A DNA stretch of 64,000 bases from Cryphonectria parasitica EP155 (GCF_011745365.1 NW_024468910.1:1330068-1394067), one strand, 5' to 3'; counted from the stretch's first letter, positions 11,219 to 25,142 are shown. A program made the numbers and translations. The notes: generated by a model not told the origin, from the letters alone.

Positions 11219-11770
11219 TTATCTTCCTTTTATCAATTGTTATTCTCAATAATCTTCTGTAAGTATTCTAGCAAGCTGTTCATATATATAATCATGCTTT
11301 TCTAATTAAGATGAAAAATAAAGTTGCGAAACTGAAATCTTCGAATTCTTATTCTAATAAAAAGAAGCAGAAAAGCTTTCTTCTTTAGTCTATTCTTTCA
11401 AATAGTTTCAATATGTATTCCTATTCCTATTGCAACAGTTAGAGCCTGAAGTTGTATATTGTTTCTTCCTACGATTTATTTCGTTATTCGGAGTATGTTT
11501 CCCAGAATTGCGCTAAGTATAATATTCTGAAATTAATGAATGCTGTTAAACTTCTTCTTACTTCTACTTAATACTAAAAACTAGAGAATAAGATAGAAGA
11601 GTTAGAGCTAAAGTTAATTAAATTATATTAACAAAAGAAGATATAGTATAAAAGAATATCTTAAGCTATTTATTGAGATTTCAAGAATCTTAAAGAGCTT
11701 GAGAAGAAGAAAGCTAAGAAAGCTAAAGCTAAGAGAATGCGTATTGCTACTGAAGTATAAGCTGTAATAG
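11219..11770 (+). pseudogene. E5 aORF, first part (broken by E6)
   Basis: RIP-degraded antisense ORF of E5, on the plus strand because E5 is minus. It is homologous to the E6 aORF (12287-12913), with Lys/Glu-rich helical repeats near 11640-11750. It is cut at AATAG by the insertion of E6 and continues at 19193-19294 and 19618-19675. Many stops; no product expected. Confidence 0.75.
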
Positions 11771-12221
11771 TGTAATGAGCACTGCAGCAATCCGAAGATT
11801 CCAAAGTACACAAGGGGTTTATGCTAACAAGAGCGGTATCAAAGTGTCAAGTCCTTAAATACGGAACCGTACAAGTTCTGATAAGCGATGCAAGTATTTA
11901 TTGCCTTTGGGGCTACTCAGTATATAAGACTGAATACTTAGATTGACAACTGAAGAGCTATATACTGAATCTATCTAATGGCAATGAACGTGTGGTTATA
12001 TATCCAGCTCTTCAATATGGCTCGTTGGGGTTGCTGGCGAGCTTAGCGATCCAAGGTATGAGGCTCGCTGGGATCGCTGGCGAGCCTAGCGATCCTCCCT
12101 TCTTTACAACCCTAACCCTGGATTACGTAATCCTGCTGGGTGTCCGATATTGGGTTGTGATATCTGGTTCCTTTGTTAGCAGGGCCTGTTCTATAACCTG
12201 CATGTTGGATGAATCATAACA
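11771..12221 (-). repeat. E6 3' LTR (451 bp, two cassette units)
   Basis: Reverse LTR with intact inverted repeat GGATCGCT-N9-AGCGATCC (12071-12095). AATAG precedes it (11766-11770) and also follows the 5' LTR of the same element (19188-19192). A pyrimidine tract on its inner side (TTATCTCTCTTCTAT) is the complement of the polypurine tract. Confidence 0.93.
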
Positions 12222-12313
12222 TTATCTCTCTTCTATCAGTTATTATTCTCAACGATCTTCTGTAAGTATTCTGGCAAGTCTTCCATATGCATGATCTTGC
12301 CTTTCCAATCGAG

Positions 12314-12913
12314 ATGAACAATAAAGTCGCGAAACTGAAATCTTTGAATCCTCATTCTGATAAAAAGAAGCAGAAAAGCTTCCTTCTTCAGTTTATTCTT
12401 TCAAACAGTCTTAATATGCATCCCTGTTCCTATTGCGACGGTTGGGGCCTGAAGTCGTGTGTCGTCTCTTCTCAAGAGTGCATTTCTCAGAACTGCGCTA
12501 AGTGCAACGTTCTGAAACCGATAAACGCTGCTGAACTCCTTCTTACTTCTACTCAATACCAAAAACTGGAGAATGAAATAGAAGAGTTGGAGCTAAAGTT
12601 GATTAGATTGCATTAATAAAAGAAGATATAGCGCGAAAAGATGTTTCGAGCTATCCATTGAGATCTCAAGAATCTCGAAGAGCTTGAGAAGGAGAAGGCT
12701 GAGGAAGCTAAGGCTGAGAGGGTGCGTGTTGCTGCTGAAGTGCAGGCTGTAGTGGCTGAGGAATCTGCTGTTGTAGCAGAGGATTCTTCTTTTGAGAGTT
12801 TCGATTGGAATTCCGTAGATTTGAGGAGCTCTGTGGTGAACTGGTTGGGTTTTCTGGAGAATGAGGTTCCCGAGGCTTCTAGGTTTCAGTTCGGGATGAA
12901 GCGATCGTTCTAG
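12314..12913 (+). pseudogene. E6 aORF with in-frame stops
   Basis: Antisense gene of E6 of about 200 codons, starting MNNKVAKLK. It has a cysteine cluster (CSYC near 12423, ending at the C-x2-C near 12493-12504), a long Glu/Lys helical segment (12540-12780) and the acidic tail FDWNSVDL...VNWLGFLENE. Five internal stops between 12614 and 12661 are all explained by C-to-T or G-to-A change; the frame is otherwise continuous and has no intron, unlike E1 and E10. The stop TAG lies in CTAG (12910-12913), which is also the pol stop on the other strand. Confidence 0.7.
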
Positions 12914-15850
12914 GTGCTAGTTTCCTTCCTTTTCCAATATTCAGCTACTTTTTCCTGAGCATTTTTAATATTCTTCTGTAGTTCTTACGAATTTTCGCTT
13001 GCTGAATATTCTTTCCACTTGATAAGGTATTTCCTCGTGCTATCTGTGCTTCTATGCTTAAGAATCTTTTCTACTTTATACTCTGATTCATTATTTTCTA
13101 CTTCTGCTGTATTGTTTGTTAGTATTTCCTATACTGCTGATTTCAGCAATAAGATATGAAAAACTAAGTATATTCTTATTTTATAAAGTAATGCTAACTT
13201 ATAATTAACTGGGAAAATCTATTGCAAGATTTTAAATAATTCTAACTTTTTGTAATCGAGTTTGCTGCTAGATCTAATTATTTTAATGTTTTTCCGAAGT
13301 AGATAAATCTTATTTCCCTTCTGTAGGATTAGTTTCTCAATTCTTTTAAAGTTTGTATACTGTATTATTCGTTCTTGAATGAATTGTAATTCTGACTGAA
13401 GTTTCTTCTGAATTTTCTTAATTTTCTTAATCTTTTTATCTGCAGCTTCTGCATCTGCTTCTAGCAGTGCTTTATAGTAAGCTATTGGATTGTATCTGTA
13501 GAATACGAAGAATAATGATTTCTTTATTATACTTATATCTGCGCTATTATAAGCAAATTATGCAAGAAGTAATAAATTAATTTAATTATTCTATTTCTAA
13601 TTAATATAGTATTAAAGATATTATTTGATAATCTAATTCATTCATTCCATCTGTTTATTTATTTGCAGATAAAATGCTGTAGATATTCTGTAGTATATTC
13701 CGAGCTATTTTATAAGCGAAATTCAAAACTTTGAATTAAACTTTCTATTTCTATTAGAGATTACTTCTTCTAGCATATTATAATTAGCAATAATTATTCT
13801 GAGAAATGCATATGCGAATTCTTCTGCTATACTGCTTTCCTTATAAAGAAGAAAGTAAGCATATTTGCTTAGTTTGCAAATTATTATTAGAATGCTATTA
13901 TATTATACTTTAGTTAAGAGTTCTTATAAGAAAAATAGCTTAATAATAAAGTTTAGATTAATAGATTGCTAAATAGTTATAAATACTAATAAAGAATGCA
14001 GTAGTTTATAAAGCTTATATCTTTCTGCTTTATTCTTCTTGCAGCTATTACATTATTATAAAATATTTTCAATTCTTTTCCTAAAGCTTAATAAGTTTCA
14101 GTATCTTTTAATATATTCATAGATTGCTCTAACTCTCTAATATTCATATGCTGATGCACTGTATATATTCTTGATATAATTATCTTGTTTATTTGGAATC
14201 ATTGATTCTGAATTCTTCTTCGAGAGTTCAATTCTGAAGATAGCATTTAGCTTTCTATATGCATTAACGAGATTTCCTAACTTATCTTGAGCAAAAATAT
14301 TCTATATATTCAAGAAATCTGTATCTCGATAATCTAATCTCTTGCTAAGAGCATCTGCTTGTTCATTTTCTGAGCCTTTGCAGTATACAATTCTGAAATT
14401 GAATTATAAGAGGAATTCTGCTTATCTGATTTATTATTTGTTCAAGACTTTAGTTGTTATAAATATAATCAGATTCTTATAATCCGAGTAAACTGTGATT
14501 GAGTGCTATATGCTAATAAAGTAGTATTGCTACTTCTTGAAAGCTTTTACTATTACTATAAGCTTCTGATTAGGAATCTTATAGTTAACTTCTGAGCTGT
14601 TTAACTTCTTTGAAAAATTGCTTATAATCCTTAGATACTCTTAGTTGTCTTGCTAATCAAGTTGTTCTCCGAATATATATTCCGATACATTAGTTTTAAT
14701 TTTAAAGGATTTGTAGAAGTTTGCTTTATACAGAATTAGCTCTGAAATAATATATCTGATAATCTTATTAAAAGCTTCTTATACTTTAGAAATCTATTTA
14801 AAAAGCTGCTTCTTCTTAATAAGATTCGTAAGAAGATATACAATTCAGCTGTAGCTTTTAATAAACTGCTTAGAAAAGTTAATATATCCAAGGAAAGATC
14901 TAACATCTCTAATATTTCTGAGAACTAGCTAATTTCTAATAGCTTTTATCTTATCTTTCTGTAGCTTAATGCATTCTAACTTGATTATAAATTCGAAATA
15001 GTTAACTTTTTGTATATAAAAGTAGCTTTTTGCGGATTTTACAAGAAGTTTCGCATCTTAAAGCATTTACAATACTGTTTCCACATGCTCCTTATACTTC
15101 TTCAGCATTTGAGAATAAATAAGAATATTATTAAGATATATAATAACGAACTAATTCAAATGCTTATATAGAATATAATTAATTATTTCTTAGAATAAAG
15201 CTAGAGTATTCGTTAAACTGAAGAATATAATTAAATATTTATAATATTCATAGTATATTCTAAAAGCAATCTTTCATTTCTCTTTTTCTTTTATTTTAAT
15301 CAGATTATAAGCTCCTTTCAAATCCAGAGCTGTAAATCACTATACTTCTTATAATCTATCTTACAGTTTCTTAATAAGTAGCAACAGATATCAGTTCTTG
15401 ATTGTAATATTATTAAGTTGCTTATAATTAATATATAGCCTGAGCTTACTATTTTTCTTAAATATAAATAGAATAAGATATTCTGCTAATAATTGCAATA
15501 ATTATATATATTTCTTTTTAAGATTCTTATCAAAATACTCCTCGAGTACTTCTAGCTATGCTTTATCTAATCTATAGATAGGAAAGAACTTGGGCTATTT
15601 TCCCTTTTGTAGTGAAATCTTGTAATTGTATGAGCTGTATTCTAGCAATTCTGTATCCAATTCCTTCTGAAATAATTTCTTGAATTTGTAATATTCTTGT
15701 AGTATGCTTGCAAGTATTAGTTCTAATTCATATGCTATTTCTGCTATCTGGAGGAATAGTAGGTACTGTTAAGCATGCTTTTTTTCGTTTATTGTTTTTA
15801 ATGATGTTTTTGAAAGCTTTGAGCGTTTGCTTCGGGCTGGATTAATTATT
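12910..15850 (-). pseudogene. E6 pol (RT, RNase H, integrase, chromodomain)
   Basis: On the minus strand, from the pol stop at 12910 upward: chromodomain (about 12920-13110), integrase with core and HHCC (about 13370-14200), RNase H (about 14290-14720) and RT (about 14730-15600). Frequent in-frame stops and Asp-to-Asn changes at catalytic positions show RIP inactivation. The domain order matches the intact-looking frame of E8 pol. Confidence 0.85.
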
Positions 15851-18736
15851 CGAGAGCTTGGTTTCGAGGTTTTTCTTGTATGAGTTTATAATTCACATTC
15901 TGAAGCTTTTCTTTATTACTCTGAAGCGAACCAACTTGCTGAGAGTCTTATTTCCGTTGTTTTGCTAACCTGTTAGCGCTCTAGCACTATTTGAATTCGC
16001 TTATCACTAGATCCTTCTTTTTAAACTGCTAGCTCTGCTAGTTTGAAAGTATGTATGAAACTGTTTGAAGCTTCTTTTCTTGAATATTCTTCAATAACTA
16101 GCTTCGATCCTGCGCTATTAATTGCAACTATCTCTCTAGATATAGCTTGTTCTCATGAAATCTAGCTAGTAATCCAATTGATTCGAGAATTATGCTCCTT
16201 AAGCTATGAAAGTTCTATAATCAGCTCATGCTATGCTATATCCATAATATTAAAGAAAACTCTGATTACATATTCTTGGATTAAGACAGATAGATGATTA
16301 GTCTTCTTATCGATTACTTCTTGATTGTATGCAACAGATTATTCTTCTATAGTGCTAAGAATATATGAATGCTTCTTTTATTTCCATTGTAGTTATGCTT
16401 AATTAATAATGTATAGGAATACAAAGTTTCTCTGAGCGCCACTATTCAATAGTATGCTATACTTGTATTCTTGAATATATATATCAAGCTTAATATAAGC
16501 ATAGTTTGCTTTAAAAGCTTTATATAAAAATTGTTTCAGTTTAATTATTTGCAGTTTCTTTATAAGCAATTCTATTCTTTTGAAATTATTAAGAGCTGCT
16601 TATTCTTCTTCTAAGCTTGCTTTGCTGCTTCTTAAGCAAGCTTTTTAGCTTGCTTTTGCTTATATCATCGTTATTTCTAATCTTTCTTCTATTAATGCTA
16701 ATTGCAAACTTTATTATTAATATAAATCATATAAAGCATCGTTCTACATTACTATCATTCTATTTTCTTATTTATATATTATCTGGAGTAGTTATCTGAT
16801 AATTCTATATATGCATTATTATGCTACCTGTTAAGAACTTCCCTGAAGCAAAGTTCTTATTCTTCAATAGCTTGAAGAATTTGTTCTAATTCTCTAATGG
16901 AGAACTATTCATGCTGCATTTTTTCCGAGAAATGCATTTTGCAGCTATAATAGATACAAGAGATCTATGCTAGCTTGTAATATAGATTGTAAAGTAAGCT
17001 AATTCAAGGGTTCTCATTTTGTTGCATTTTGATGTTTTGCAAGAGGATATAAGTAAAGAGCTTCTCTAGCTCTATTCTATAGACGAGATGTTCAATCCAT
17101 GTTATTTCCTTGTTCCACCTAATGCTGAAGGAGAACCTTTCTCTTCAAGCTTCTGTAGGATTGTTGGGTTCGTTGTTCATGTAAGACTCTAGTGAATCGT
17201 TAAGTTGTTTATCCTAGCTTGATTCTTCTGTTATCTGAGAAGTATTCTTAGCATTGTTCAAGTATTTGTATCAGTAGCTAAGAGAATACTATTCCTTATT
17301 CATATCTCTGATTATAGTACTTAGCATAGATAATAAGAAATAATAAAGAATATTATTGCTAAATCCTTCTTCCAACACTTAGATGCTTTATTCAGTAATA
17401 TTAAAGCAGTTCGAGTTATTGCTGCTTGCAGTTGTATTAAGCATATATACTCGCTCTGCTATCGCTATCTGCTTATAATGCCTAGATTTCTGAGAAAACT
17501 ATTCTGAATCTTCCTTACTCGAGAGATGTATTAAGCAGTTATTATTATAACAGAATATCTAGCTGAGATTTCTGTAATCAATAGAGTCTAATACTTGCTT
17601 CAAGAGAATGTTTTTGCTTAGTTGATTGGGTTTCTATTGCTAAGCAACATTCACTTAGCGCTCTTTCTGAACTAATTGCTATTTATTCTTTCGAAATTAA
17701 TAGCAATTGCATGCTATATATTCCTATTTGTTGCAGTTATAGCAAGTAATACTGTTTCTCTTGCTATACTGCTTATTAGCTGTATTAAGCTCTATGGAAT
17801 CAGCATATATAATACTGCTCTGAGCTGTACTGCTTTATTAATTGCTATTTTTATATTGAAGTTTCTTGCTTGTATTAGCTGAAAATCTTCAAGTCTAGCT
17901 TTCTCTCTTCTTAAACTTTTCTATTTGTTATTTGTATAGATGATTATTGATACGAATTGCTTGATTGGAGAATATTGCAAAGTTTTCTAGCTAATTCTGC
18001 TTGAAGATCTCATTCTTAATATTATTCTTGAGTTTCTTATAATAATATTTCATAAGATTCTTATCTTTCTACAGAAGTCTTGCTAAGAATTGCTTGAATC
18101 TAATTATATAGATAGAAGCTAACTTGGTCTGCTTAAGATTCATAAGCTGCTGAGCTATAATGCATTCTTTATTAAGATTATTAAAAGTTTTCTTCAGAGC
18201 TTTTTCAAAGCTTGCAAAGAAATCGAATATATTCTTAATACTCTGGATATATATATCGGAATTATTCTAATACTTCAAATAATTATATAAAGAAAGCTTG
18301 TATTAGATAAGAGCATTCTTTTCGAAATAAGTCCCTGCAAGAATAATTTTCTTAGATTTCTTAGTAAACTGAGTTGCATAATATAAAAAGTATGCTTTAT
18401 AGTAAGTAAGAAATTCATGCAGTATTTTTTAATTGCTATTATACATAGCAAGCTTATTCATCTTATATACCTTTTCAATATTACTAGTAATCATAAAGAT
18501 AAACTGCGCCTGCTAAGCTTATTAAGCTAGCTAAGCTTGTTAATTAGCAATAATAATGCTTTGAGCCTGCTATTAATTGCGCAGATTCTGAATATGCTAA
18601 ATAAGCTAATATATCTAATTAATCAGTTCTTTCTGAATAGAAGCATATAAGAACAAAGAGATTTCTTGAGAAGCTATCATATTCCGTATTGCTCAAGAAG
18701 TAATACTAAACTGTTCTTAAACAAGAATTATCAAAA
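15851..18736 (-). pseudogene. E6 gag and protease region
   Basis: Minus-strand gag: the Lys/Ala/Gln-rich C-terminal part (about 16600-16680), the zinc knuckle (about 17690-17750, its His changed to Tyr) and the N-terminal part next to the 5' LTR. The protease active-site region lies near 16440-16470. Plus-strand ORFs at 16617 and 17676 are hydrophobic mirrors of Lys-rich and Cys-rich gag segments. Confidence 0.8.
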
Positions 18737-19187
18737 TGTAATAAGCACTGCAGCAATCCGAAGATTTCAAAATATACAAGAGATTTATGCTAACAAGAGC
18801 AGTATCAAAGTATCAAGTTCTTAAATATGAAACTGTACAAGTTCTGATAAGCAATGCAAGTATTCACTGCTTTTGGAGCTACTCAGTATATAAGACTGAA
18901 TACTTAGATTGATAACTGAAGAGCTATGTACTGAATCTATCTAATGGCAATGAACGTGTGATTATATATTCAGCTCTTCAGTATGGCTCGTTGGGGTTGC
19001 TGGCGAGCTTAGCGATTCAAGGTGTGAGGCTCGCTGGGATTGCTGGCGAGCTTAGCAATCCTCCCTTCTTTACAATCCTAACCCTGGATTACGTAATCCT
19101 GCCGGGTATCCGATGTTGGGTTGTGACACCTGGTCCCTTTGTTAGCGGAGCCTGTTCTGTGACCTGCATGTTGGATGAGTCATAACA
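18737..19187 (-). repeat. E6 5' LTR
   Basis: Partner of 11771-12221, same length and two-unit cassette, differing mainly by transitions. Followed by AATAG (19188-19192), the right target duplication. Confidence 0.93.
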
Positions 19188-19192
19188 AATAG

Positions 19193-19675
19193 CTAAGAAA
19201 TCTGCTATTATAGCTAGAGATTTTTCTTTTAAGAGTTTTAATTGGAATTCTATGAATTTGAAAAGCTTTGTAATAAACTAATTAGGTTTTCTAGTGTTGT
19301 GGTGGCCAGGGTGGTAGTCCGTGGGACGTGGAGTACAGTGGGTCAAGGGTTCTCATACATATAAAGGATACCACCCACTTTTCAAATTCTTTAGCTATAA
19401 GCAACAATGAAGCATCCTTTCTCTTCTTTTCAATTTTGAACCCTTTGGACAGGTCTAAGACAGGTTTTTCACCCTGTTCTTGCGCCCGTGTGGCCTTAGT
19501 TTGCTGTCCTCATCTGTACAGGCACGCTTGGGTTGCACGAGCCCTTGCCCATTGCTTCGGCAGCTGTTTGTCCCTTTTTCTTTCGAGGGCGACGGCGCCC
19601 TAGTTCTGGTTCACTGGAGAGTAAGATTTCTGAGATTCCTGGGTTTCAGTTTGGAGCAGAGCAATTGTTTTAAGT
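19193..19675 (+). pseudogene. E5 aORF, remaining parts around a solo LTR2
   Basis: 19193-19294 continues the E5 aORF exactly where 11770 stopped (helical part and acidic tail); 19618-19675 finishes it after the solo LTR2. RIP-mutated. The three pieces join without gain or loss once the target duplications are removed. Confidence 0.75.
19295..19613 (+). repeat. LTR2 copy 4: solo LTR with 4-bp target duplication
   Basis: TGTTGTGGTGGCCAGGG to TAGTTCTGGTTCA, 319 bp, TG...CA ends. CTAG (19291-19294) and CTGG (19614-19617) flank it; the aligned E6 and E10 aORF sequence reads CTGG once, so these are a target duplication in which one copy was later hit by a transition. The body is GC-rich and well preserved. 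Confidence 0.88.
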
Positions 19676-22600
19676 GCTAGTTTCTTTTCTTTTCCAATAC
19701 TCAGCTATTTTTTCCTAAGCATTTTTGATATTTTTCTGTAATTTTCATGAATTCTTGCTTGCTAAGTAATCTTTCCATTTGATAAGATATTCCCTTATGC
19801 TATTTATACTTCTATGCTTGAGAATCTTCTCTATCTTATATTCTAGTTCATCATTTTCTATTTCTGCTGTATTATTTGCTAATATTTTCCATACTGCTAG
19901 TTCTAGCAGTAAAATATGGAAAACTGAGTATATTCTCATCTTATAAGATAATACTAACTTATAATTAACTGAGAAAATTTATTGCAAGATTCTGAATAAT
20001 TCTAACTTCTTATAATCGAATTTGTTGCTAGATTTAATTGTTTTAATATTTTTTCGAAGTAAGTAAATCTTGTTTCTCTTCTATGGAATTAATCTCTTAA
20101 TCCTTTTAGAATTTGTATATTGTATCATTTATTCCTAAATAAATTGTAATTCTAACTAGAATTCCTTCTAAACTTTCTTAATCTTCTTAATTCTTTTATC
20201 TACAGCTTCTGTATTTACTTCTAGCAATACTTTGTAATAAGCTATTAGATTATATTTATAAAGTATAAAGAATAATAATTTCTTTATTATACTTATATCT
20301 GTACTATTATAAGCAAACTATATAAAAAGCAATAAATTAATCTAATTATTCTATTTCTGATTAATATAGTATTGAAAATACTATTCAACAATCTAATTCA
20401 TTCTTTCTATCTATTCATCTGTTTGTAAGTAAAATACTATAAATATTCTATAGTATATTCTAAGCTATTTCATAAGCAAAGTTTAAAACTTTGAATTGAA
20501 TTTTCTGTTTCTATTAGAGATTACTTCTTCTAGCATACTATAATTAGCAATAATTATTCTAAGGAATGTATATACAAATTCTTCTGCTATACTACTTTTC
20601 TTATAGAGAAGAAAATAAGCATACTTGCTTAGTCTGCAAACTACTATTAGAATGCTATTATATTATACTTTAATTAAGAATTTTTATAAGAAAAATAGCT
20701 TAATAATAAAATTTAGATTAATAAATTGCTAAATAGTTATAAGTATTAATAAGAAGTATAGTAGTTTATAAAGCTTATATCTTTCTGCTTTATTTTTCTT
20801 ATAGCTATTGTATTATTATAGAATATTCTTAATTCTTTTTCTAAGGCTTAATAAGCTTTAATATCTTCTAATATATTTATAGATTATCTTAACTCTCTAA
20901 TATTCATATACTGATGCATTATATATATTCTTAATATAATTATCTTATTTATTTAGAATTATTGATTCTGAATTCTTTTCTAAGAATTCAATTCTAAAAG
21001 CAGCATTTAGCTCTTTATATGCATTAATAAGATTCTCTAACTTATTTTAAGCAAAGATATTCTATATATCTAAGAAATCTATATTTCAATAATCTAATCT
21101 TCTGCTAAAAGCATCTGCTTATTCATTTTCTAAGCTCTTGCAGTATATAATTCTAAAATCAAACTGTAAAAGAAATTCTATCTATCTAACTTATTACTTA
21201 TTCAAAACTTTAATCATTATAAATATAATCAGATTCTTATAATCCGAGTAAACTATAATCAGATGCTATATACTAATAAGATAATATTATTATTTCTCAA
21301 AAGTCTTTACTATTGCTATAAGTTTCTAATCTGGGATTTTATAATTAACTTCTAAGCTATTCAACTTTCTTGAAAAGTTGCTTACAATTCTTAAGCGCTC
21401 TTAATCATCTTGCTAACTAAGTTATTCCCTAAATATATATTCCAATATATCAGTTTCAATTTTAAAAGATTTATAAGAATCTGCTTTATATAGAATTAGT
21501 TCTAAGATAATATACTTAATAATCTTATTGAAAGCTTCTTATGCTTTGAAAGTTTATTTGAAAAGCTGCTTCTTTTTAGTAAGATTTATAAGAGAATATA
21601 TAATCTAGCTATAGTTTTTAATAAACTGCTTGTAGAAATTAATATATTCAAGAAAAGATCTAATATTTCTAATATTCCTGGGAATTAGCTAATTTCTAAC
21701 AGCTTTTATCTTATCTTTCTATAGCTTAATACATTCTAGCTTAATTATGAATCCGAGATAATTAACTTTTTATATATAAAAATAGCTTTTTGCAAGTTTT
21801 ATAAGAAATTTTGCATTTTGAAGCATTTGCAATACTATTTTTATATATTCCTTATATTCCTTCAGTATTCAAGAATAAATAAGAATATTATTAAAATATA
21901 TAATAATAAATTAATCTAGATGCTTATATAGAATATAATTAATCATTTCTTGAAATAAAGCTAAAGCATTCATTAAACTGAAAAGCATAATTAAATATTC
22001 GTAATATCTATAGCATATTCTGAAAGTAGTTTTTTATTCTTCTTCTTCCTTTATTCTAATTAGATTGTAAGCTTCTTTCAAGTTTAGAGCTGTAAACTAC
22101 TATACTTCTTATAATCTATTTTACAATTCCTTAATAAGTAGCAATAGATATTAGTTTTTAATTATAATATTATTAAGTTATCTATAATCAATATATAGCT
22201 TGAGCTTGCTATTCTTTTTAAATATAAACAGAATAAGATATTCTGCTAATAATTGCAATAATTATATATATTTCTTCTTAAGATTCTTATTAAAATACTT
22301 TCTAAATATTTCTAATTATATCTTATTTAGTTTATAAATAGAAAAGAACTTAGGCTGTTTTCCTTCTTATAATAGAATTTCGTAATTATATAAGCTATAT
22401 TCTGATAATCCTGTATTTAATTCTTCTTAGAATAATTTCTTGAATTTGTAATATTCTTATAGTATGCTTGCAAGTATTAGTTCTGATTCATATACTGTTT
22501 CTGCTATCTGGAGGAACAGTAGATACTGTTAAGCATGCTTCTTTTCATCTATTGTTTTTGATAGCGTTTTTGAAAGCCTTGAGTATTCACTCCAAGCCGA

Positions 22601-25142
22601 ACTGATCGCTCAAGAGCCTGATTTCGAGGTTTTTCTCGTATGAATCCACAATTTATATTCTGAAGCTTTTCTTTATTGCTCCAGAGCAGACTAACTTGCT
22701 AAGAATCTCGCTTCTATTGTTTTGCTAATCTGTTGATACTCTAGCATTATTTAAGTCTGCTTATTACTAGATCCTTCTTCTTGAGCTGCTAGCTCTGCTA
22801 GCTTGGAGATATATATAAAGTTATTTAAAGCTTTTTTTTCCGAGTATTCTTCAATAACTAACTTTCATCCTACATCGTTGATTGCAACTATTTCTCTAAG
22901 TATAGCTTATTTCCATGAGATCTAGCTAGTAATTCAATTGATTCGAGAATTGTACTCCTTAAGCTATAAAAGCTCTATAATTAGCTTATACTATGCTATA
23001 TTCATAATATTAAAGAAAACTCTGATCATATATTCTTGAATTAAGACAAGTAAATAATCAGTCTCCTTATTGATTACTTCTTAGTTATATGCAACAGATT
23101 ATTCTTTTATAATGCTGAAAGTATATAGCTGCTTCTTCTATTTCTATTGTAGTTATACTTAATTAATAATATATGGAAATATAAAGTTTCTCTAAGTATT
23201 ACTATCCAATAATGCGCTATACTTATATTCTTAAATGTATATATTAAGCTTGATATAAGCATAATCTGCTTTAAAAGCTTTATATAGAAACTATTCCAGT
23301 CTGATTATCTGCAATTCCTTTACAAGCAATCCTATCCTTTTGAAATTATTGAAAACTATTTATTCTTCTTCTAAGCTTGCTTTGCTGCCTCTTAAGCAAG
23401 CTTTTTAGCTTGCTTTTGCTCGTATTATCATTATTCTTAATCTTTTTTCTATTAATGCTAGTTACAAATCTTATTATTAATATAAATTATACAGAGTATC
23501 ATTCTATATTGCTACTATTCTATTTTCTTATTCATGCATTGCCTAAAGCAGTTATCTAGTAGCTCAATATATGCATTATTATGCTATCTATTAAGAACTT
23601 CTCTAAAGCGAAGCTCTTGCTTCTTAATAGCTTAAAGAATTTATTCTAATTCTCTAATAAGAAACTATTTATATTATATCTTTTCTAAGAAATATACTCT
23701 GCAGCTATAATAAGCATAGAAGATCCATGCTAGCTTGTAGTATAGATTGTAAAGTAAGCTGATTCGAAAATCTTCATCTTATTATACCTTAATATTTTGC
23801 AAGAGAATGCAGATAAAGAGCTTCTCTAGCTCTATTCCATAAACGAGATATTTAATTCATATTATTCTCTTATTCCATTCAATGCTGAAGGGAAATCTTT
23901 CTTTCTGAACTTCTGTAAAGCTATCGGGTTCGCTATTTACAGAAGATTCTAGTAAATTGCTAAGTTATTTATTCTAGCTTAATTCTTCTGTTATTTAAAA
24001 AATATTTTCAGTATTATCTAAGTATTTATATTAATAGCTAAGAGAATACTATTCCTTATTTATATTCCGAGTTATAATGCTTAGTATAAATAATAAGAAA
24101 TAATAAAGAATATTATTACTAAGTTCTTCCTTTAATACTTAAATGCTTTATTTAGTAATATTGAAATAATTCAAGTTGCTGCTACTTATAATTATGCTAA
24201 GCGTATACTCTTGCTCTTTTATTACTATCTGCTTATAGCGCCTAGATTTCTAAAAGAACTATTCTAAGCCTTTCTTACTTAAGAAGTATATTAAGCAGTT
24301 ATTATTATAGCAGAATATCCAGCTAAGATTTCTATAATTAATAGAATTCAATACTTGCTTCAAGAGAATGTTTTTGCTTAATTGATTAGATTTCTATTGC
24401 TAAGCAATATTTACTTAACATTCTTTCTGAATTAGTTGCTATTTGTTCTTTCGAAATTAATAGCAGTTGTATAATATATATTCCTATTTATTGCAGTTAT
24501 AGTAAGTAATATTATTTCTCTTGCTATACTGCTTATTAGCTGTATTAAGTTTTATAGAATTAGTATATATAGTGCTGCTCTAAGCTATACTGCTATATTA
24601 ATTATTATTTTTATATTAAAGTTTTTTGCTTATATTAGCTAGAAATCTTCAAATCTAGCTTTCTTTCTTTCTGAATTTCTTTATTTATTATTTATACAAA
24701 CAATTATTAATGCAGATTGCTTAATTAGAGAATATTACAAAATTCTCTAGCTAATTCTGCTTAAAAATCTTATTCTTAATATTATTCTTAAATTTCTTAT
24801 AATAATATTTTATAAGATTTTTATTCTTCTATAGAAATCTTGCTAAGAATTGCTTAAATCTAATTATATAAGCAGAAGCTAACTTAGTCTGCTTAAGATT
24901 CATAAGTTGCTAAGCTATAATACATTCTTTATTAAAATTGCTAAAGATTTCTTTAAAAGCTTTTTTAAAGCTTTTAAAGAAATTAAATATATTCTTAATA
25001 TTCTAAATATATATATTGGAATTATTCTAATGCTTCAAGTAATTATATAGAGAAAGCTTGTATTAAATAAGAATATTCTTTTTAAAATGAGTTCTTATAA
25101 GAATAGTTTTCTTAGATTCCTTAGTAAACTGAGTTGCATAAT
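19676..25142 (-). pseudogene. E5 pol and gag (main part)
   Basis: Minus strand: chromodomain (about 19680-19900), integrase (20100-20960), RNase H (21050-21450), RT (21480-22350), protease region and gag (22450-25142). More AT-rich than E6, with dense stops, so mutated longer or in more rounds. Interrupted at 25143 by a solo LTR; gag resumes at 25586. Confidence 0.83.

Larger units (their letters stand above)
11771..19187 (-). mobile_element. E6: complete Ty3/gypsy chromovirus, 7417 bp
   Basis: Both LTRs (11771-12221 and 18737-19187, 451 bp each), a 5-bp target duplication (AATAG) and all internal parts are present in one orientation: aORF, chromodomain, integrase, RNase H, RT, protease region and gag. 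Removing it rejoins the E5 aORF exactly, which fixes the ends. The coding parts are destroyed by transitions; the RT active site reads YLNN in place of YLDD (near 15140). Dead as an autonomous element, though its LTRs look promoter-like. Confidence 0.95.

Noticed and set aside
16617..16799. Leu-rich ORF (also 23377 plus and 50298 minus) resembling a signal or membrane peptide
   Set aside because: Antisense of the Lys/Ala/Gln-rich gag tail, so a mirror artefact.
19328..19603. Conserved 90-codon frame in LTR2 (also 8611 and 9845)
   Set aside because: Confined to the LTR, broken in copy 1, no recognisable domain; shared ancestry of copies explains conservation. Kept only as a note under LTR2.
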